A DNA stretch of 64,000 nucleotides from Streptomyces sp. M41(2017). Lineage in GTDB: Bacteria; Actinomycetota; Actinomycetes; Streptomycetales; Streptomycetaceae. Location of the stretch: the NCBI RefSeq assembly GCF_002078175.1, contig NZ_MWFK01000001.1, positions 3,286,001-3,350,000 of the forward strand, written 5' to 3'. The position numbers and the translations under genes were made by a program. A model generated the notes under the pieces. The model was not told the origin of the DNA. It made no database searches and worked only from the letters and a program-made list of their open reading frames with translations. Positions 33,297 to 42,098 of the stretch are shown here, in pieces (position 1 is the first letter of the stretch; every line of letters starts with the position of its first letter).

Positions 33297-34193
33297 ATGA
33301 ACGACGACCACGCGGCGCTCGCCGCCCGCATCGACCGCACGAACGAGCTGCTCCAGCGCATGCTCGCCGAGGTGGCGAAGACACCCTCCACGCACGCGAT
33401 CTTCGTCGACGCCGGCTATCTGTACGCGGCCGCGGGACGGCTCGTCGCCGGCACGGAGGACCGCCGTTCGTTCGACCTGGACACCGAGGGTCTTATCGAG
33501 GCGCTCATCGACCGGGCCCGCACGATCTTCGCCGACAGCCGACTGCTCCGCGTCTACTGGTACGACGGCGCCCGGCGCCGCATCCACACCTCGGAGCAGC
33601 AGTCGATCGCCGAACTCCCCGACGTCAAGGTCCGGTTGGGCAATCTGAACGCCAACAACCAGCAGAAGGGCGTCGATTCGCTCATCAGGTCCGACCTGGA
33701 GTCCCTCGCCCGGCACCGCGCCATCAGCGACGCGGCCCTGCTCGGCGGCGACGAGGACCTCGTCTCCGCGGTCGAGGCGGCGCAGGGCTACGGGGCCCGG
33801 GTCCACCTCTGGGGCATCGAGGCGCCCGAGGGCCGCAACCAGGCCGAGCCGCTGCTCTGGGAGGTCGACAGCCAGCGGACGTTCGACCTCGACTTCTTCA
33901 AGCCGTACGTGGCCCGCCGGACCGCCCAGTCGTACGACCCGACGGCGGCGACCCGGCCCAGCCGGGAGGACGTGCGCTTCGTGGGCGCCCAGATCGCCGC
34001 GAAGTGGCTCGCCGCGCGGGGCCGGGAGTCCCTCGTGGAGCTGCTGCCCGGCCACCCCTACCTCCCGGGATCGGTCGACCAGGATCTGCTGGTCGAGGCC
34101 GAGGGCCTGCTCCAGTACTCGCTCCGTGGACAGTCCGACCTGCGACGCTCCCTGCGGGACGGCTTCTGGGAGCACCTTCAGGCGCAGTACTAG
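33297..34193 (+). CDS. NYN-domain protein (putative RNase)
   Basis: A 298-aa protein with a PIN-like NYN domain: THAIFVDAGYLYAAAGRL (first acidic residue), KGVDSLIRSDLESLA and DAALLGGDEDLVSAVEAAQGYGARVHLWG carry the acidic cluster expected of a metal-dependent ribonuclease. The C-terminal ~90 residues form an extra domain (VRFVGAQIAAKWLAARG). Several starts are possible: GTG 33273, ATG 33288, GTG 33294 or ATG 33297. I chose 33297 because it gives the compact helical start MNDDHAALAARI and an AGGA lies 11 nt upstream. Confidence 0.85.
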   Translation: MNDDHAALAARIDRTNELLQRMLAEVAKTPSTHAIFVDAGYLYAAAGRLVAGTEDRRSFDLDTEGLIEALIDRARTIFADSRLLRVYWYDGARRRIHTSEQQSIAELPDVKVRLGNLNANNQQKGVDSLIRSDLESLARHRAISDAALLGGDEDLVSAVEAAQGYGARVHLWGIEAPEGRNQAEPLLWEVDSQRTFDLDFFKPYVARRTAQSYDPTAATRPSREDVRFVGAQIAAKWLAARGRESLVELLPGHPYLPGSVDQDLLVEAEGLLQYSLRGQSDLRRSLRDGFWEHLQAQY

Positions 34194-34205
34194 GTCCGTC
34201 AGCTG

Positions 34206-35075
34206 TCAGCCGTCGGCCGTGTCCCAGAAGGCGGCCAGGGCGCGCGCGGTCTCCAGCGGCTGATCCGCGTTGGGGGAGTGCTCCGCCCCTTCCACGACCG
34301 TGCGCCGGGCATCGAGTCGTACGGCCATGTCGTCCAGCAGATGTACCGGCCAGGTGTCGTCGTGTTCGCCGGAGATCACGTGCTTGGGCAGCGGCACGGC
34401 GGCCAGTTCGGCGACACGGTCCGGTTCCGTGCACAGCTGGCGTCCGGTGGCGACGAGCTGGGCAGGGCTGTTGGCGAGCCAGCGGCGGCGCAGGTCCGCG
34501 AGGTCGTCGAGTCCCGCGTCGAGGCCGCCGGTGTCGGTCTCCTCGGGCGGCTCCATCGCGCGGATCGCCTCCCACACCTCGTCCATGCCCATCACGGCGA
34601 GCGCGTCCCGCAGCAGCTTCACGCGCTGCTGCTGAGGCGTGGAGATCTGCGCGGGTCCTGACGCCATGAGCGTCAGCGAGCGGAACGGCGACGGGTCGAG
34701 CAGCACCGCCGCCCGGGCGATGTGGCCGCCCAGGGAGTGGCCCAGGAGGTGGACGGGGGCGCCGATCGCGGCGGCCTGTGCGAGGGCGTCGCGCGCCAAC
34801 TCGTCCTGCGCGTAAGGGGTTTCGTCGTCCAGCGGTCCGCCGGTCTCGTACTGCCCACGCCCGTCCACGGCCACCGTGCGATACCCCGCCGCGGCGAGCG
34901 GCGCGTGCAGCGCGACGAAGTCCTCCTTGCTGCCGGTGAACCCGGGCAGCAGCAGCACGGTCCCGGTCAGCGGCCCGTCCGGCGCCGCGTCGAGCACGGC
35001 GAACTCACCGCGCGCGGTCGCCAGGCGGTACGCGCGGACACCTGCGGGCGGGACGAACGTGTAGGGCCTGCTCAT
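34206..35075 (-). CDS. Alpha/beta hydrolase
   Basis: A 289-aa hydrolase with a full triad: nucleophile in HLLGHSLGGHIARAA, Asp in VISGEHDDTWPVHL, and His in VVEGAEHSPNADQP. The oxyanion region is LLLPGFTGSKEDF. Esterase, lipase or haloperoxidase-like chemistry is possible; the substrate is unknown. The ATG at 35075 has no Shine-Dalgarno (the upstream strand reads CCTCCT) but follows a TATAGC box by 9 nt, so a leaderless mRNA is likely. Convergent with the NYN gene (12 bp apart). Confidence 0.88.
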   Translation of the reverse strand: MSRPYTFVPPAGVRAYRLATARGEFAVLDAAPDGPLTGTVLLLPGFTGSKEDFVALHAPLAAAGYRTVAVDGRGQYETGGPLDDETPYAQDELARDALAQAAAIGAPVHLLGHSLGGHIARAAVLLDPSPFRSLTLMASGPAQISTPQQQRVKLLRDALAVMGMDEVWEAIRAMEPPEETDTGGLDAGLDDLADLRRRWLANSPAQLVATGRQLCTEPDRVAELAAVPLPKHVISGEHDDTWPVHLLDDMAVRLDARRTVVEGAEHSPNADQPLETARALAAFWDTADG

Positions 35076-35218
35076 GCACAGGAGGCTATAGGGCACCCGT
35101 GAAGGCCGCTCGGGGAGGTGAGGGGCACCCGGGGCCCGGTGCGCCGCGGCAAGGCGGCACGCCCCCGGCCCCCGGTGTCCGCGGCACGCCCCGGCCGGGC
35201 GCCCGTCGGGCGGGAAAC

Positions 35219-35262
35219 GCCGACGGCCCGGTCCCACCGGGAGGTGGGACCGGGCCGTCGGC
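35219..35262. terminator. Terminator of the DEAD-box helicase gene
   Basis: 20-bp perfect arms (35219-35238/35243-35262, core GGCCCGGTCCCACC) with loop GGGA, 7 bp past the helicase stop on the minus strand. Confidence 0.92.
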
Positions 35263-35268
35263 AGGAGA

Positions 35269-37659
35269 TCAGCTCTCCGCGGGCTCCGTGGCGGCCGCCT
35301 TGCGGGTGCGGCGGCGGGTGGCCGGCTTGGCCTCGGCGTCGTCCGTGGCCTGGGCCGGGATGTCGGCGTCGGCGACGGCCTTGCGGGTGCGTCGGCGGAC
35401 GGGCTTGGCCTCGGCCGTCTCGGTGGCCTCGGCGGTGTCCGTGACGGTGCTCGCGGCCTTGGCGCGAGTGCGCCGCGGCTTGGCCGGAGCCTCCGCGACA
35501 CCCTCCGCCGTGTCGACCACGGCCTCCGCGGCCTTGCGGGTGCGGCGGCGGGTGGCCGGCTTGGCCTCGGCGTCGTCCGTGGCCTGGGCCGGGATGTCGG
35601 CGTCGGCGACGGCCTTGCGGGTGCGTCGGCGGACGGGCTTGGCCTCGGCCGTCTCGGTGGCCTCGGCGGTGTCCGTGACGGTGCTCGCGGCCTTGGCGCG
35701 GGTGCGCCGCGGCTTGGTCTCGGCGACCGCCTCGGCGACCTCGGCCGCAGCGGCCTCGACGGTGTCGACGACGGCCTCGGCGACCTTGCGGGTCCGACGA
35801 CGAACCGGCTTGGCGGGCGCCTCGGGCACCTCGACGGTCTCGACGACCGTCTCGGTGACCGGTGCCGCCTCGGCGGTCTTGCGGGTCCGACGACGGGCCG
35901 GCTTGGCCGGCGCCTCGACGGCGTCCGCGACGACCTCGGCGGCGACACTCTCGACCACGGCCTCCGCCGCGGTCACCGCGGCCTCGGCGTTCTCGATCGC
36001 CTCGATGCTCTCGGCGGTCTTCCGGGCCCGCCGACGGCGCGGCTTGGCCGCCTCGTCGGTGACGCCCTCGGCCGTCGCCACGGCGGTCACCGCGGTCTCG
36101 GCCACCGGAGCGGTCGTGGCGGCCGGCTGCTCGGAGCCCGATCCACCGCGCGTACGACGACGGCGGCGCGGCGTCCGGGGCTCGGTGGCCCCGTCCGACG
36201 CGGGCGTCTCCGTGGTGACCTCGGGGGCTGCCGAAGGCGTCGCCGCCGCCTCGCCGTTGCGCGTGCGGCGCCGGCGGCGCGGGGTGCGCTCCGAACGGTC
36301 GCGCTCGCGCTCGACAGGGGTGGCCACCGGCGCGGCCGAACGGCCACCGCGGCCACGCGGACCGCCACGGCCACCGGTCTCGCCCAGGTCCTCGACCTCT
36401 TCGGCCGCGAGCCCGGCGCGGGTGCGCTCGGAACGCGGCAGGACACCCTTGGTGCCGGCCGGGATGCTGAGCTCCTCGAAGAAGTGAGGAGAGGTCGAGT
36501 AGGTCTCCGGCGGGGCCGGGAAACCGAGGTCCAGCGCCTTGTTGATCAGCTGCCAGCGCGGGATGTCGTCCCAGTCGACGAGGGTGATCGCGATGCCCTT
36601 GGCGCCCGCGCGGCCGGTACGGCCGATGCGGTGCAGGTACGTCTTCTCGTCCTCGGGGGACTGGTAGTTGATGACGTGGGTCACGCCCTCGACGTCGATA
36701 CCGCGGGCGGCGACGTCGGTGCAGACCAGCACGTCGACCTTGCCGTTGCGGAAGGCGCGCAGCGCCTGCTCGCGGGCGCCCTGGCCGAGGTCGCCGTGGA
36801 CCGCGCCGGACGCGAAACCGCGCTGCTGGAGCTGGTCGGCGAGGTCGGCCGCGGTGCGCTTGGTGCGGCAGAAGACCATCGCGAGACCGCGGCCGTCGGC
36901 CTGCAGGATCCGCGCGACCATCTCGGGCTTGTCCATGTTGTGCGCGCGGTAGACGAACTGCTTGGTGTTCGCGACCGTCGCGCCCGAGTCGTCCGGCGTC
37001 GAGGCGCGGATGTGCGTGGGCTGCGACATGTAGCGGCGCGCGAGGCCGATGACCGCGCCCGGCATGGTCGCCGAGAACAGCATCGTCTGACGACGGGCCG
37101 GCAGCATGTTCATGATCTTCTCGACGTCGGGCAGGAAGCCCAGGTCGAGCATCTCGTCGGCCTCGTCGAGGACGAGCGCCTTGATGTGGCCGAGGTTGAG
37201 CTTCTTCTGGCCCGCGAGGTCCAGCAGACGGCCCGGGGTGCCGACGATGACGTCGACGCCCTTCTTGAGGGCCTCCACCTGGGGCTCGTAGGCGCGGCCG
37301 CCGTAGATGGCGAGGACGCGTACGTTGCGGACCTTGCCGGCGGTCAGCAGGTCGTTGGTCACCTGGGTGCACAGCTCGCGCGTCGGGACGACGACGAGGG
37401 CCTGCGGGGCGTCGGTCAGCTGCTCGGGCGTCGCCCGGCCCGCCTCGACGTCCGCGGGGACGGTGACCCGCTCCAGGAGCGGGAGGCCGAAGCCCAGCGT
37501 CTTGCCGGTGCCGGTCTTCGCCTGGCCGATGACGTCGGTGCCCGTGAGGGCGACCGGGAGCGTCATCTCCTGGATGGGGAAGGGGTTGATGATGCCGACG
37601 GCCTCAAGGGCTTCGGCCGTCTCGGGAAGGATTCCGAGCTCTCGGAAAGTCGTAGTCAG
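35269..37659 (-). CDS. RhlE-like DEAD-box RNA helicase with repetitive basic tail (apparent CTG start)
   Basis: A 796-aa ATP-dependent RNA helicase. Q motif FPIQEMTLPVAL, motif I AKTGTGKT, Ia PTRELCTQV, Ib GGRAYEP, II VLDEADEM, III SAT, V CTDVAARGIDV and VI YLHRIGRTGRAG are all present within residues 1-430. The remaining ~370 residues are an Ala/Glu/Thr-rich tail dotted with at least ten RRRTRK or RRRRR clusters, expected to be disordered and RNA-binding. The frame needs a start before the Q motif. The only candidate is CTG at 37659, with AGAAGAGG 7 nt upstream; no ATG, GTG or TTG lies nearby in frame. Divergent from the MiaE-like gene. Confidence 0.93.
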   Translation of the reverse strand: MTTTFRELGILPETAEALEAVGIINPFPIQEMTLPVALTGTDVIGQAKTGTGKTLGFGLPLLERVTVPADVEAGRATPEQLTDAPQALVVVPTRELCTQVTNDLLTAGKVRNVRVLAIYGGRAYEPQVEALKKGVDVIVGTPGRLLDLAGQKKLNLGHIKALVLDEADEMLDLGFLPDVEKIMNMLPARRQTMLFSATMPGAVIGLARRYMSQPTHIRASTPDDSGATVANTKQFVYRAHNMDKPEMVARILQADGRGLAMVFCRTKRTAADLADQLQQRGFASGAVHGDLGQGAREQALRAFRNGKVDVLVCTDVAARGIDVEGVTHVINYQSPEDEKTYLHRIGRTGRAGAKGIAITLVDWDDIPRWQLINKALDLGFPAPPETYSTSPHFFEELSIPAGTKGVLPRSERTRAGLAAEEVEDLGETGGRGGPRGRGGRSAAPVATPVERERDRSERTPRRRRRTRNGEAAATPSAAPEVTTETPASDGATEPRTPRRRRRTRGGSGSEQPAATTAPVAETAVTAVATAEGVTDEAAKPRRRRARKTAESIEAIENAEAAVTAAEAVVESVAAEVVADAVEAPAKPARRRTRKTAEAAPVTETVVETVEVPEAPAKPVRRRTRKVAEAVVDTVEAAAAEVAEAVAETKPRRTRAKAASTVTDTAEATETAEAKPVRRRTRKAVADADIPAQATDDAEAKPATRRRTRKAAEAVVDTAEGVAEAPAKPRRTRAKAASTVTDTAEATETAEAKPVRRRTRKAVADADIPAQATDDAEAKPATRRRTRKAAATEPAES
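35297..35717 (-). repeat. Direct repeat of 187 bp (period 234 bp) in the helicase tail
   Basis: 35297-35483 and 35531-35717 differ at one base (35467 vs 35701). They encode the same ~62 residues (TKAASTV..TAEATETAEAKPVRRRTRKAV type). The 47-bp spacer is in frame, so the unit is 78 residues. Near identity indicates a recent duplication. Confidence 0.92.
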
Positions 37660-38037
37660 GGTGCTGCCTCTTCTGTGTACGCGGTGCGAGGCGAGCGCGG
37701 GGGTCGTGACGGGACCGTGCCGGGGACGTCGGCCGCTCTGTGACGGGCGGGCCGAGTGGCATGGGACCACTGCCGACGCTCGAGCTCTCGTGCCGCTGAG
37801 GGTCCCTCCGGACGTCGTACGCAATGTGCCGTACCGACGAGGAGGGCTGTCGGGTCGGAGCCGATCGGGCCACCGACCGGGCATCCTCATTCGTGCGGCC
37901 CGACACATACTCGCCGGGCGCATTACCACCATACCCCGGATTCGCGCATATGCGATGGCCGGTTTGGTCACGTAGTCGTCGTCACACTGGTTGACCAGGG
38001 ACTTCCGCCGTGCGGTGAGAGGGCTATTGTGCGCTTC

Positions 38038-38799
38038 ATGACGACGCCTGACAACGCCGCTGAGAAGCCCGCCGAAGCCCCCGCAGACACCGCTCCGACG
38101 GCCACCGGAGTCGCCGCGCAGAACTGGGACACGGCCTCCGCCGACCCGCAGTACCGCGCCGCGGTGGTGGACCTGCTCGGAGCGCTCGCGTACGGCGAGC
38201 TGGCGGCGTTCGAGCGGCTCGCCGAGGACGCCAAGCTGGCGCCCACGCTGAGCGACAAGGCGGAGCTGGCGAAGATGGCTTCGGCCGAGTTCCACCACTT
38301 CGAGCAGCTGTCGAACCGGCTCACCGCGGTCGGCGCGGACGCGGGCCAGGCCATGGACCCCTTCGTGGCGGCCCTCGACGGCTTCCACAAGCAGACGGCT
38401 CCCTCCGACTGGCTGGAGGGCCTCGTCAAGGCGTACGTCGGCGACTCGATCGCCAGTGACTTCTACCGCGAGGTCGCCGCCCGCCTCGACTCGGACACCC
38501 GCGGACTGGTCCTCGGCGTCCTCGACGACACCGGGCACGCCAGCTTCGCCATCGAGAAGGTGCGCGCCGCGATCGACGCCGACCCGCGGGTGGGCGGCCG
38601 GCTCGCGCTGTGGGCGCGACGGCTGATGGGCGAGGCCCTGTCGCAGTCGCAGCGGGTGGTCGCCGACCGTGACGCCCTGTCGACGATGCTCGTGGGCGGC
38701 GTGGCGGACGGGTTCGACCTCGCGGAGGTCGGCCGGATGTTCTCGCGCATCACCGAGGCGCACACCAAGCGGATGGCGGCGCTGGGGCTGGCCGCCTAG
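38038..38799 (+). CDS. Ferritin-like MiaE-type protein (possible tRNA hydroxylase)
   Basis: A 253-aa all-helical diiron-type protein. The N-terminal ~30 residues are disordered. The core has LLGALAYGELAAFERLAEDA, KMASAEFHHFEQL and VKAYVGDSIASDFYREVAA, with E..E-x2-H-like metal ligands, then VLGVLDDTGHASFAIEKV. The family (MiaE_2) is related to the tRNA ms2io6A hydroxylase, but activity of the actinobacterial form is not established. The ATG at 38038 lies 7 nt after TATTGT and has no Shine-Dalgarno, so it is probably leaderless. Divergent from the helicase gene, as in mycobacteria. Confidence 0.87.
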   Translation: MTTPDNAAEKPAEAPADTAPTATGVAAQNWDTASADPQYRAAVVDLLGALAYGELAAFERLAEDAKLAPTLSDKAELAKMASAEFHHFEQLSNRLTAVGADAGQAMDPFVAALDGFHKQTAPSDWLEGLVKAYVGDSIASDFYREVAARLDSDTRGLVLGVLDDTGHASFAIEKVRAAIDADPRVGGRLALWARRLMGEALSQSQRVVADRDALSTMLVGGVADGFDLAEVGRMFSRITEAHTKRMAALGLAA

Positions 38800-38812
38800 C
38801 ACCCGCCCGCTC

Positions 38813-38848
38813 GGACGGGCCCCGGCCTTCGGGACCACGGGCCCGTCC
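38813..38848 (+). terminator. Terminator after MiaE-like gene
   Basis: GGACGGGCCC/GGGCCCGTCC arms (38813-38822/38839-38848) with a 16-nt loop that pairs further. Confidence 0.7.
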
Positions 38849-39004
38849 TGGCCGCGACGGCCCGCGGACGGCTGTCGGTGCGGCTATCCGCGCGGCTCCC
38901 GCGCCTTCTCGTCCCGCTCGTGATCGTCCCGCTCGCGCCCGCCGTGGCGCCGGCGCGGACGGAACCCGCGGCTCCCGCCGAACGGACCGGGCGGTCGCCG
39001 GGCG

Positions 39005-39274
39005 TCAGGCCGTGGCCGAGCGTCGGCGAAAACGCTCCTCCGGGCGGAGCAGCAGCGAGAGCAGCGCCGCGGAGACGGCCACCGCTCCGGCGAGGATGAC
39101 GAGGAAGTGGCCGGAGCCGAGCGCGGTGTGCGTCAGGAAGGCGCCGAACAGGCCTCCCGCCACCCCCGTCGACAGGACCAGGCTGCGGGCCGGCAGACGG
39201 TGCGGCAGGCGGTACGAGGCCGCCCATGCCAGAGCCAGACCAAGCAGCGCGGAGCCGAGCGCTTCCAAGAACAT
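39005..39274 (-). CDS. Small three-helix membrane protein
   Basis: An 89-aa protein with three predicted TM helices (FLEALGSALLGLALAWAAS; LVLSTGVAGGLFGAFLTH; FLVILAGAVAVSAALLSLLL) and a basic end (RPEERFRRRSATA). The ATG at 39274 has GGAGGG about 10 nt upstream; upstream in-frame sequence lacks bias. A small membrane protein occupies the same place between the MiaE-like and DUF3107 genes in other actinobacteria. Function unknown. Confidence 0.8.
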   Translation of the reverse strand: MFLEALGSALLGLALAWAASYRLPHRLPARSLVLSTGVAGGLFGAFLTHTALGSGHFLVILAGAVAVSAALLSLLLRPEERFRRRSATA

Positions 39275-39409
39275 GGTGGGGTGTCCCTCCCTCACGGCCG
39301 GTGCAAATCGGTCGTAGCCGGTCCTACCCGTGGCGTGCGGAACGCAACCCTCCCCTGTGCTCGAACTGTGCTCCATCTGTGGAGGAGTTCGCGCGGGGCG
39401 GAATGCACG

Positions 39410-39444
39410 CGAAGGGTCCGGTGACATCGCCACCGGACCCTTCG
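39410..39444 (-). terminator. Terminator downstream of DUF3107 gene
   Basis: 14-bp perfect arms (CGAAGGGTCCGGTG and complement) with a 7-nt loop, 28 bp past the stop of the minus-strand DUF3107 gene. Confidence 0.8.
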
Positions 39445-39472
39445 TGTACCTCCGTGTCGCTCTGTGAACCTC

Positions 39473-39700
39473 TTACAGAGCGCTGAATCCGACCTTGCGC
39501 TGCGTGGGCTCACCGAGCTCCACGTAGGCCAGGCGGTCGGCCGGAACCAGGACCTTGCGGCCGTGGTCGTCCACGAGGCTGAGCAGCTGCGACGTGCCGG
39601 CCAGCGCCTCCGACACCGCGCGCTCGACCTCTTCCGGGGTCTGACCGCTCTCCAGAACGATCTCGCGGGGCGCGTGCTGCACGCCGATCTTGACCTCCAC
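39473..39700 (-). CDS. DUF3107 family protein
   Basis: A 75-aa protein (VEVKIGVQHAPREIVLESGQ, then LVPADRLAYVELGEPTQRKVGF). It belongs to an actinobacteria-restricted family, an ATP-binding-like fold by annotation only. The GTG at 39700 is set by GGAGGG at 8-nt spacing; the upstream extension is excluded. Two beta strands, a helix (TPEEVERAVSEALAG) and a C-terminal beta hairpin fit a compact domain. Adjacent to TetR and the small membrane protein, the same order as in mycobacteria (Rv3208A region). Confidence 0.92.
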   Translation of the reverse strand: MEVKIGVQHAPREIVLESGQTPEEVERAVSEALAGTSQLLSLVDDHGRKVLVPADRLAYVELGEPTQRKVGFSAL

Positions 39701-39828
39701 GGCTTTGTCCCTCCGACGGTCAGTCATGTGCGCGTTCGTACGCGCCGTACGCAGCACACATTAGCCCGGTGAGGGGACCGGCACGCTCCGCCCGGGAACG
39801 CCAGGAGCGAACAGCGGACGGGAACAAA

Positions 39829-39861
39829 GAAGCGGCCGGGGGATGTGCCCCCGGCCGCTTC
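39829..39861 (-). terminator. Terminator after tetR
   Basis: GAAGCGGCCGGGGG and complement (14 bp) with loop ATGTG, 34 bp past the TetR stop on the minus strand. Confidence 0.88.
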
Positions 39862-39894
39862 CGTGTACTCCGTGCCGATCGATGCCCCGCCCGC

Positions 39895-40536
39895 TCAGTG
39901 CTGGTCGGTGCCGTGCAGCGGGAAACCCGCGATGCCACGCCAGGCGAGCGAGGTCAGCAGCTGCACCGCCTGGTCGCGCGGGACGCTGCGGTCGCTGTGC
40001 AGCCAGGAACGGGCCACCACCTGGGCCAGACCGCCGAGCCCCGACGCGAGGAGCATCGACTCGGCACGCGAGAGACCGGTGTCCTCCGCGATCACGTCGC
40101 AGATCGCCTCGGCGCACTCGTGCGTCACCTTGTCGACCCGCTCGCGGACCGCGGGCTCGTTGGTCAGGTCCGATTCGAAGACCAGCCGGAAGGCGCCGCC
40201 GTCGTCCTCGACGTAGGCGAAGTAGGCGTCCATCGTGGCGCGGACACGCAGCTTGTTGTCCGAGGTCGACGCGAGCGCCGTGCGGACCGCCTGGAGCAGG
40301 GACTCGCAGTGCTGGTCCAGCAGGGCGAGGTACAGATCGAGCTTTCCCGGGAAGTGCTGGTAGAGGACCGGCTTGCTGACGCCCGCGCGCTCGGCGATGT
40401 CGTCCATGGCGGCCGAGTGATACCCCTGCGCAACGAAGACTTCCTGGGCGGCGCCGAGGAGCTGGTTGCGTCGGGCACGGCGCGGCAGGCGAGTGCCCCG
40501 CGGGCGTGCCGCCTCTGTCTGCTCGATGGCTGTCAC
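39895..40536 (-). CDS. TetR/AcrR family transcriptional regulator
   Basis: A 213-aa regulator. The N-terminal HTH (residues about 25-75) reads RRNQLLGAAQEVFVAQGYHS, then MDDIAERAGVSKPVLYQHFPGKLDLYLAL, an almost canonical TetR DNA-binding domain. The C-terminal domain is the usual helical ligand-binding/dimer region (VFESDLTNEPAVRERVDKV). The GTG at 40536 follows GGGAGG at 4-nt spacing. It resembles the mycobacterial Rv3208 in position. Ligand and targets are unknown; no palindrome upstream is strong enough to call. Confidence 0.93.
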   Translation of the reverse strand: MTAIEQTEAARPRGTRLPRRARRNQLLGAAQEVFVAQGYHSAAMDDIAERAGVSKPVLYQHFPGKLDLYLALLDQHCESLLQAVRTALASTSDNKLRVRATMDAYFAYVEDDGGAFRLVFESDLTNEPAVRERVDKVTHECAEAICDVIAEDTGLSRAESMLLASGLGGLAQVVARSWLHSDRSVPRDQAVQLLTSLAWRGIAGFPLHGTDQH

Positions 40537-40722
40537 GCCGCCTCCCAAAATTGTCCACTGCGGTGTGCGCCGCGCCGCCATCGTACTTTTCGGTAACCGT
40601 GCTGTGTGCGGTGCGAGCGCAGAATTTCACGGACCGGACGCCGACGGCGGCGGCGCACAGGGGGCCGAAGGGGACGAGCCGGGCGCCCACCCCTCGCTAC
40701 GGCCCTGATCAGCGGTGTCGCG

Positions 40723-40941
40723 TCACCTGTAGTCGTCCTCGTTCTGCCGGACGACCCGGGCCTGCTCGGCGCGATCCCCCTCGTCGGCGCTGAGGGGATC
40801 GCCCGGGGGCTCCGGGTCCAGGTCCTCGGCGGGATCGATCTCGCCGGCCTGCTCGGCGGCGTCCGCCTCCGGGGCCTCCAGGTCGAGGATGTCCCGGAAC
40901 TGGTCGTCGAACGTCGTGGGATCTGTCGGGTCGACTGTCAT
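40723..40941 (-). CDS. Small acidic protein
   Basis: A 72-aa highly acidic protein (MTVDPTDPTTFDDQFRDILD, later ending QARVVRQNEDDYR), with more than a quarter Asp/Glu. The ATG at 40941 follows GAGGAA. No signal peptide, cysteine or known domain; probably disordered. It diverges from the hydrolase gene at 41101. Real-gene evidence is the Shine-Dalgarno and the GC3 bias only. Confidence 0.65.
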   Translation of the reverse strand: MTVDPTDPTTFDDQFRDILDLEAPEADAAEQAGEIDPAEDLDPEPPGDPLSADEGDRAEQARVVRQNEDDYR

Positions 40942-41100
40942 GGTTCCTCTTCCCGAACGGTACGAGTGCGCTCCTGACGTACCTGCGAGTGCCCTCGATC
41001 GAAGCCTAGGAGACACGCGATCGGGGCGCTATGCGATCTCCGGGCGATCTGTGACGGCGAACACATGAGCCCCGGCGTGATCGTCTCGTAACATTGCGGC

Positions 41101-42090
41101 ATGTCTTCGACCGAACTCCCGTCCGCGCTGGCCTCCACCGTCACGCCCAGGGTCGGTGCCGTCAGGGTCGCGGAGGGCGAGCGGCTGCGGTCGGTCGGGC
41201 TCCCCGGGGTCACGCTGACGGTCCGGTCGAGGCCCCCGGCCCGCGAGGGGCTGCCGCCCGCTCTGTACGTGCACGGCCTGGGCGGCTCCTCGCAGAACTG
41301 GTCGGCGCTCATGGCCCGGGTCGACGGGCTGGTGGACAGCGAGGCCCTCGACCTCCCCGGGTTCGGCGACTCGCCGCCGCCGGACGACGGCGACTACTCG
41401 GTCACCGGACACGCGCGCGCGGTCATCCGTTATCTCGACGCGTCCGGACGCGGGCCCGTCCACCTCTTCGGCAACTCGCTCGGCGGTGCCGTCTCGACGC
41501 GTGTGGCCGCCGTCCGCCCCGATCTCGTCCGCACGCTGACCCTCGTCTCGCCCGCCCTGCCCGAGATCCGCGCCCAGCGGAGCGCCTGGCCGACCGCGCT
41601 GCTCGCCCTGCCCGGGGTGGCCGGTCTGTTCACCCGCCTGACCAGGGAGTGGAGCGCCGAGCGACGCGTCCGCGGGGTGACGGCCCTCTGTTACGGCGAT
41701 CCCACCATCGTGACGCCCGAGGGGTTCCGTGACGCGGTGGAGGAGATGGAGCGGCGGCTCGCGCTCCCCTACTTCTGGGACGCCATGGCGCGTTCCGCGC
41801 GCGGGATCGTCAACGCGTACACCCTGGGCGGCCAGCACGGGCTGTGGCGGCAGGCGGAGCGCGTGCTCGCTCCGACCCTGCTGGTCTATGGCGGCCGCGA
41901 CCAGCTCGTCGGCTACCGTATGGCCCAGCGCGCGGCCCGTGCCTTCCGCGACTCCCGGCTGCTGACTCTGCCGGACGCGGGGCACGTCGCCATGATGGAG
42001 TATCCACAGACGGTGGCCACGGCCTTCCGTGAACTCCTCGCGGACCAGGGAGAGTTGACCTCCGAGGCGGCAACCGGCGCGGAGAGCTGA
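41101..42090 (+). CDS. Alpha/beta-fold hydrolase
   Basis: A 329-aa hydrolase of the epoxide-hydrolase/esterase type. HGLGGSSQNW forms the oxyanion loop; the nucleophile is in VHLFGNSLGGAVSTRVA (GNSLGG), Asp in LLVYGGRDQLVGYR and His in LPDAGHVAMMEYP. The ATG at 41101 lies 6 nt after TAACAT (41090-41095), a perfect TAnnnT -10, and lacks a Shine-Dalgarno, so it is probably leaderless. It is followed after 8 bp by the metalloprotease gene, forming a likely operon. Confidence 0.9.
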   Translation: MSSTELPSALASTVTPRVGAVRVAEGERLRSVGLPGVTLTVRSRPPAREGLPPALYVHGLGGSSQNWSALMARVDGLVDSEALDLPGFGDSPPPDDGDYSVTGHARAVIRYLDASGRGPVHLFGNSLGGAVSTRVAAVRPDLVRTLTLVSPALPEIRAQRSAWPTALLALPGVAGLFTRLTREWSAERRVRGVTALCYGDPTIVTPEGFRDAVEEMERRLALPYFWDAMARSARGIVNAYTLGGQHGLWRQAERVLAPTLLVYGGRDQLVGYRMAQRAARAFRDSRLLTLPDAGHVAMMEYPQTVATAFRELLADQGELTSEAATGAES

Positions 42091-42098
42091 GGCGGGAA

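Noticed and set aside
37660..38838. Upstream in-frame extension of the helicase frame to 38838
   Set aside because: It overlaps the MiaE-like gene and has antisense-type composition; the helicase fold starts at residue 1 of the CTG-initiated form.
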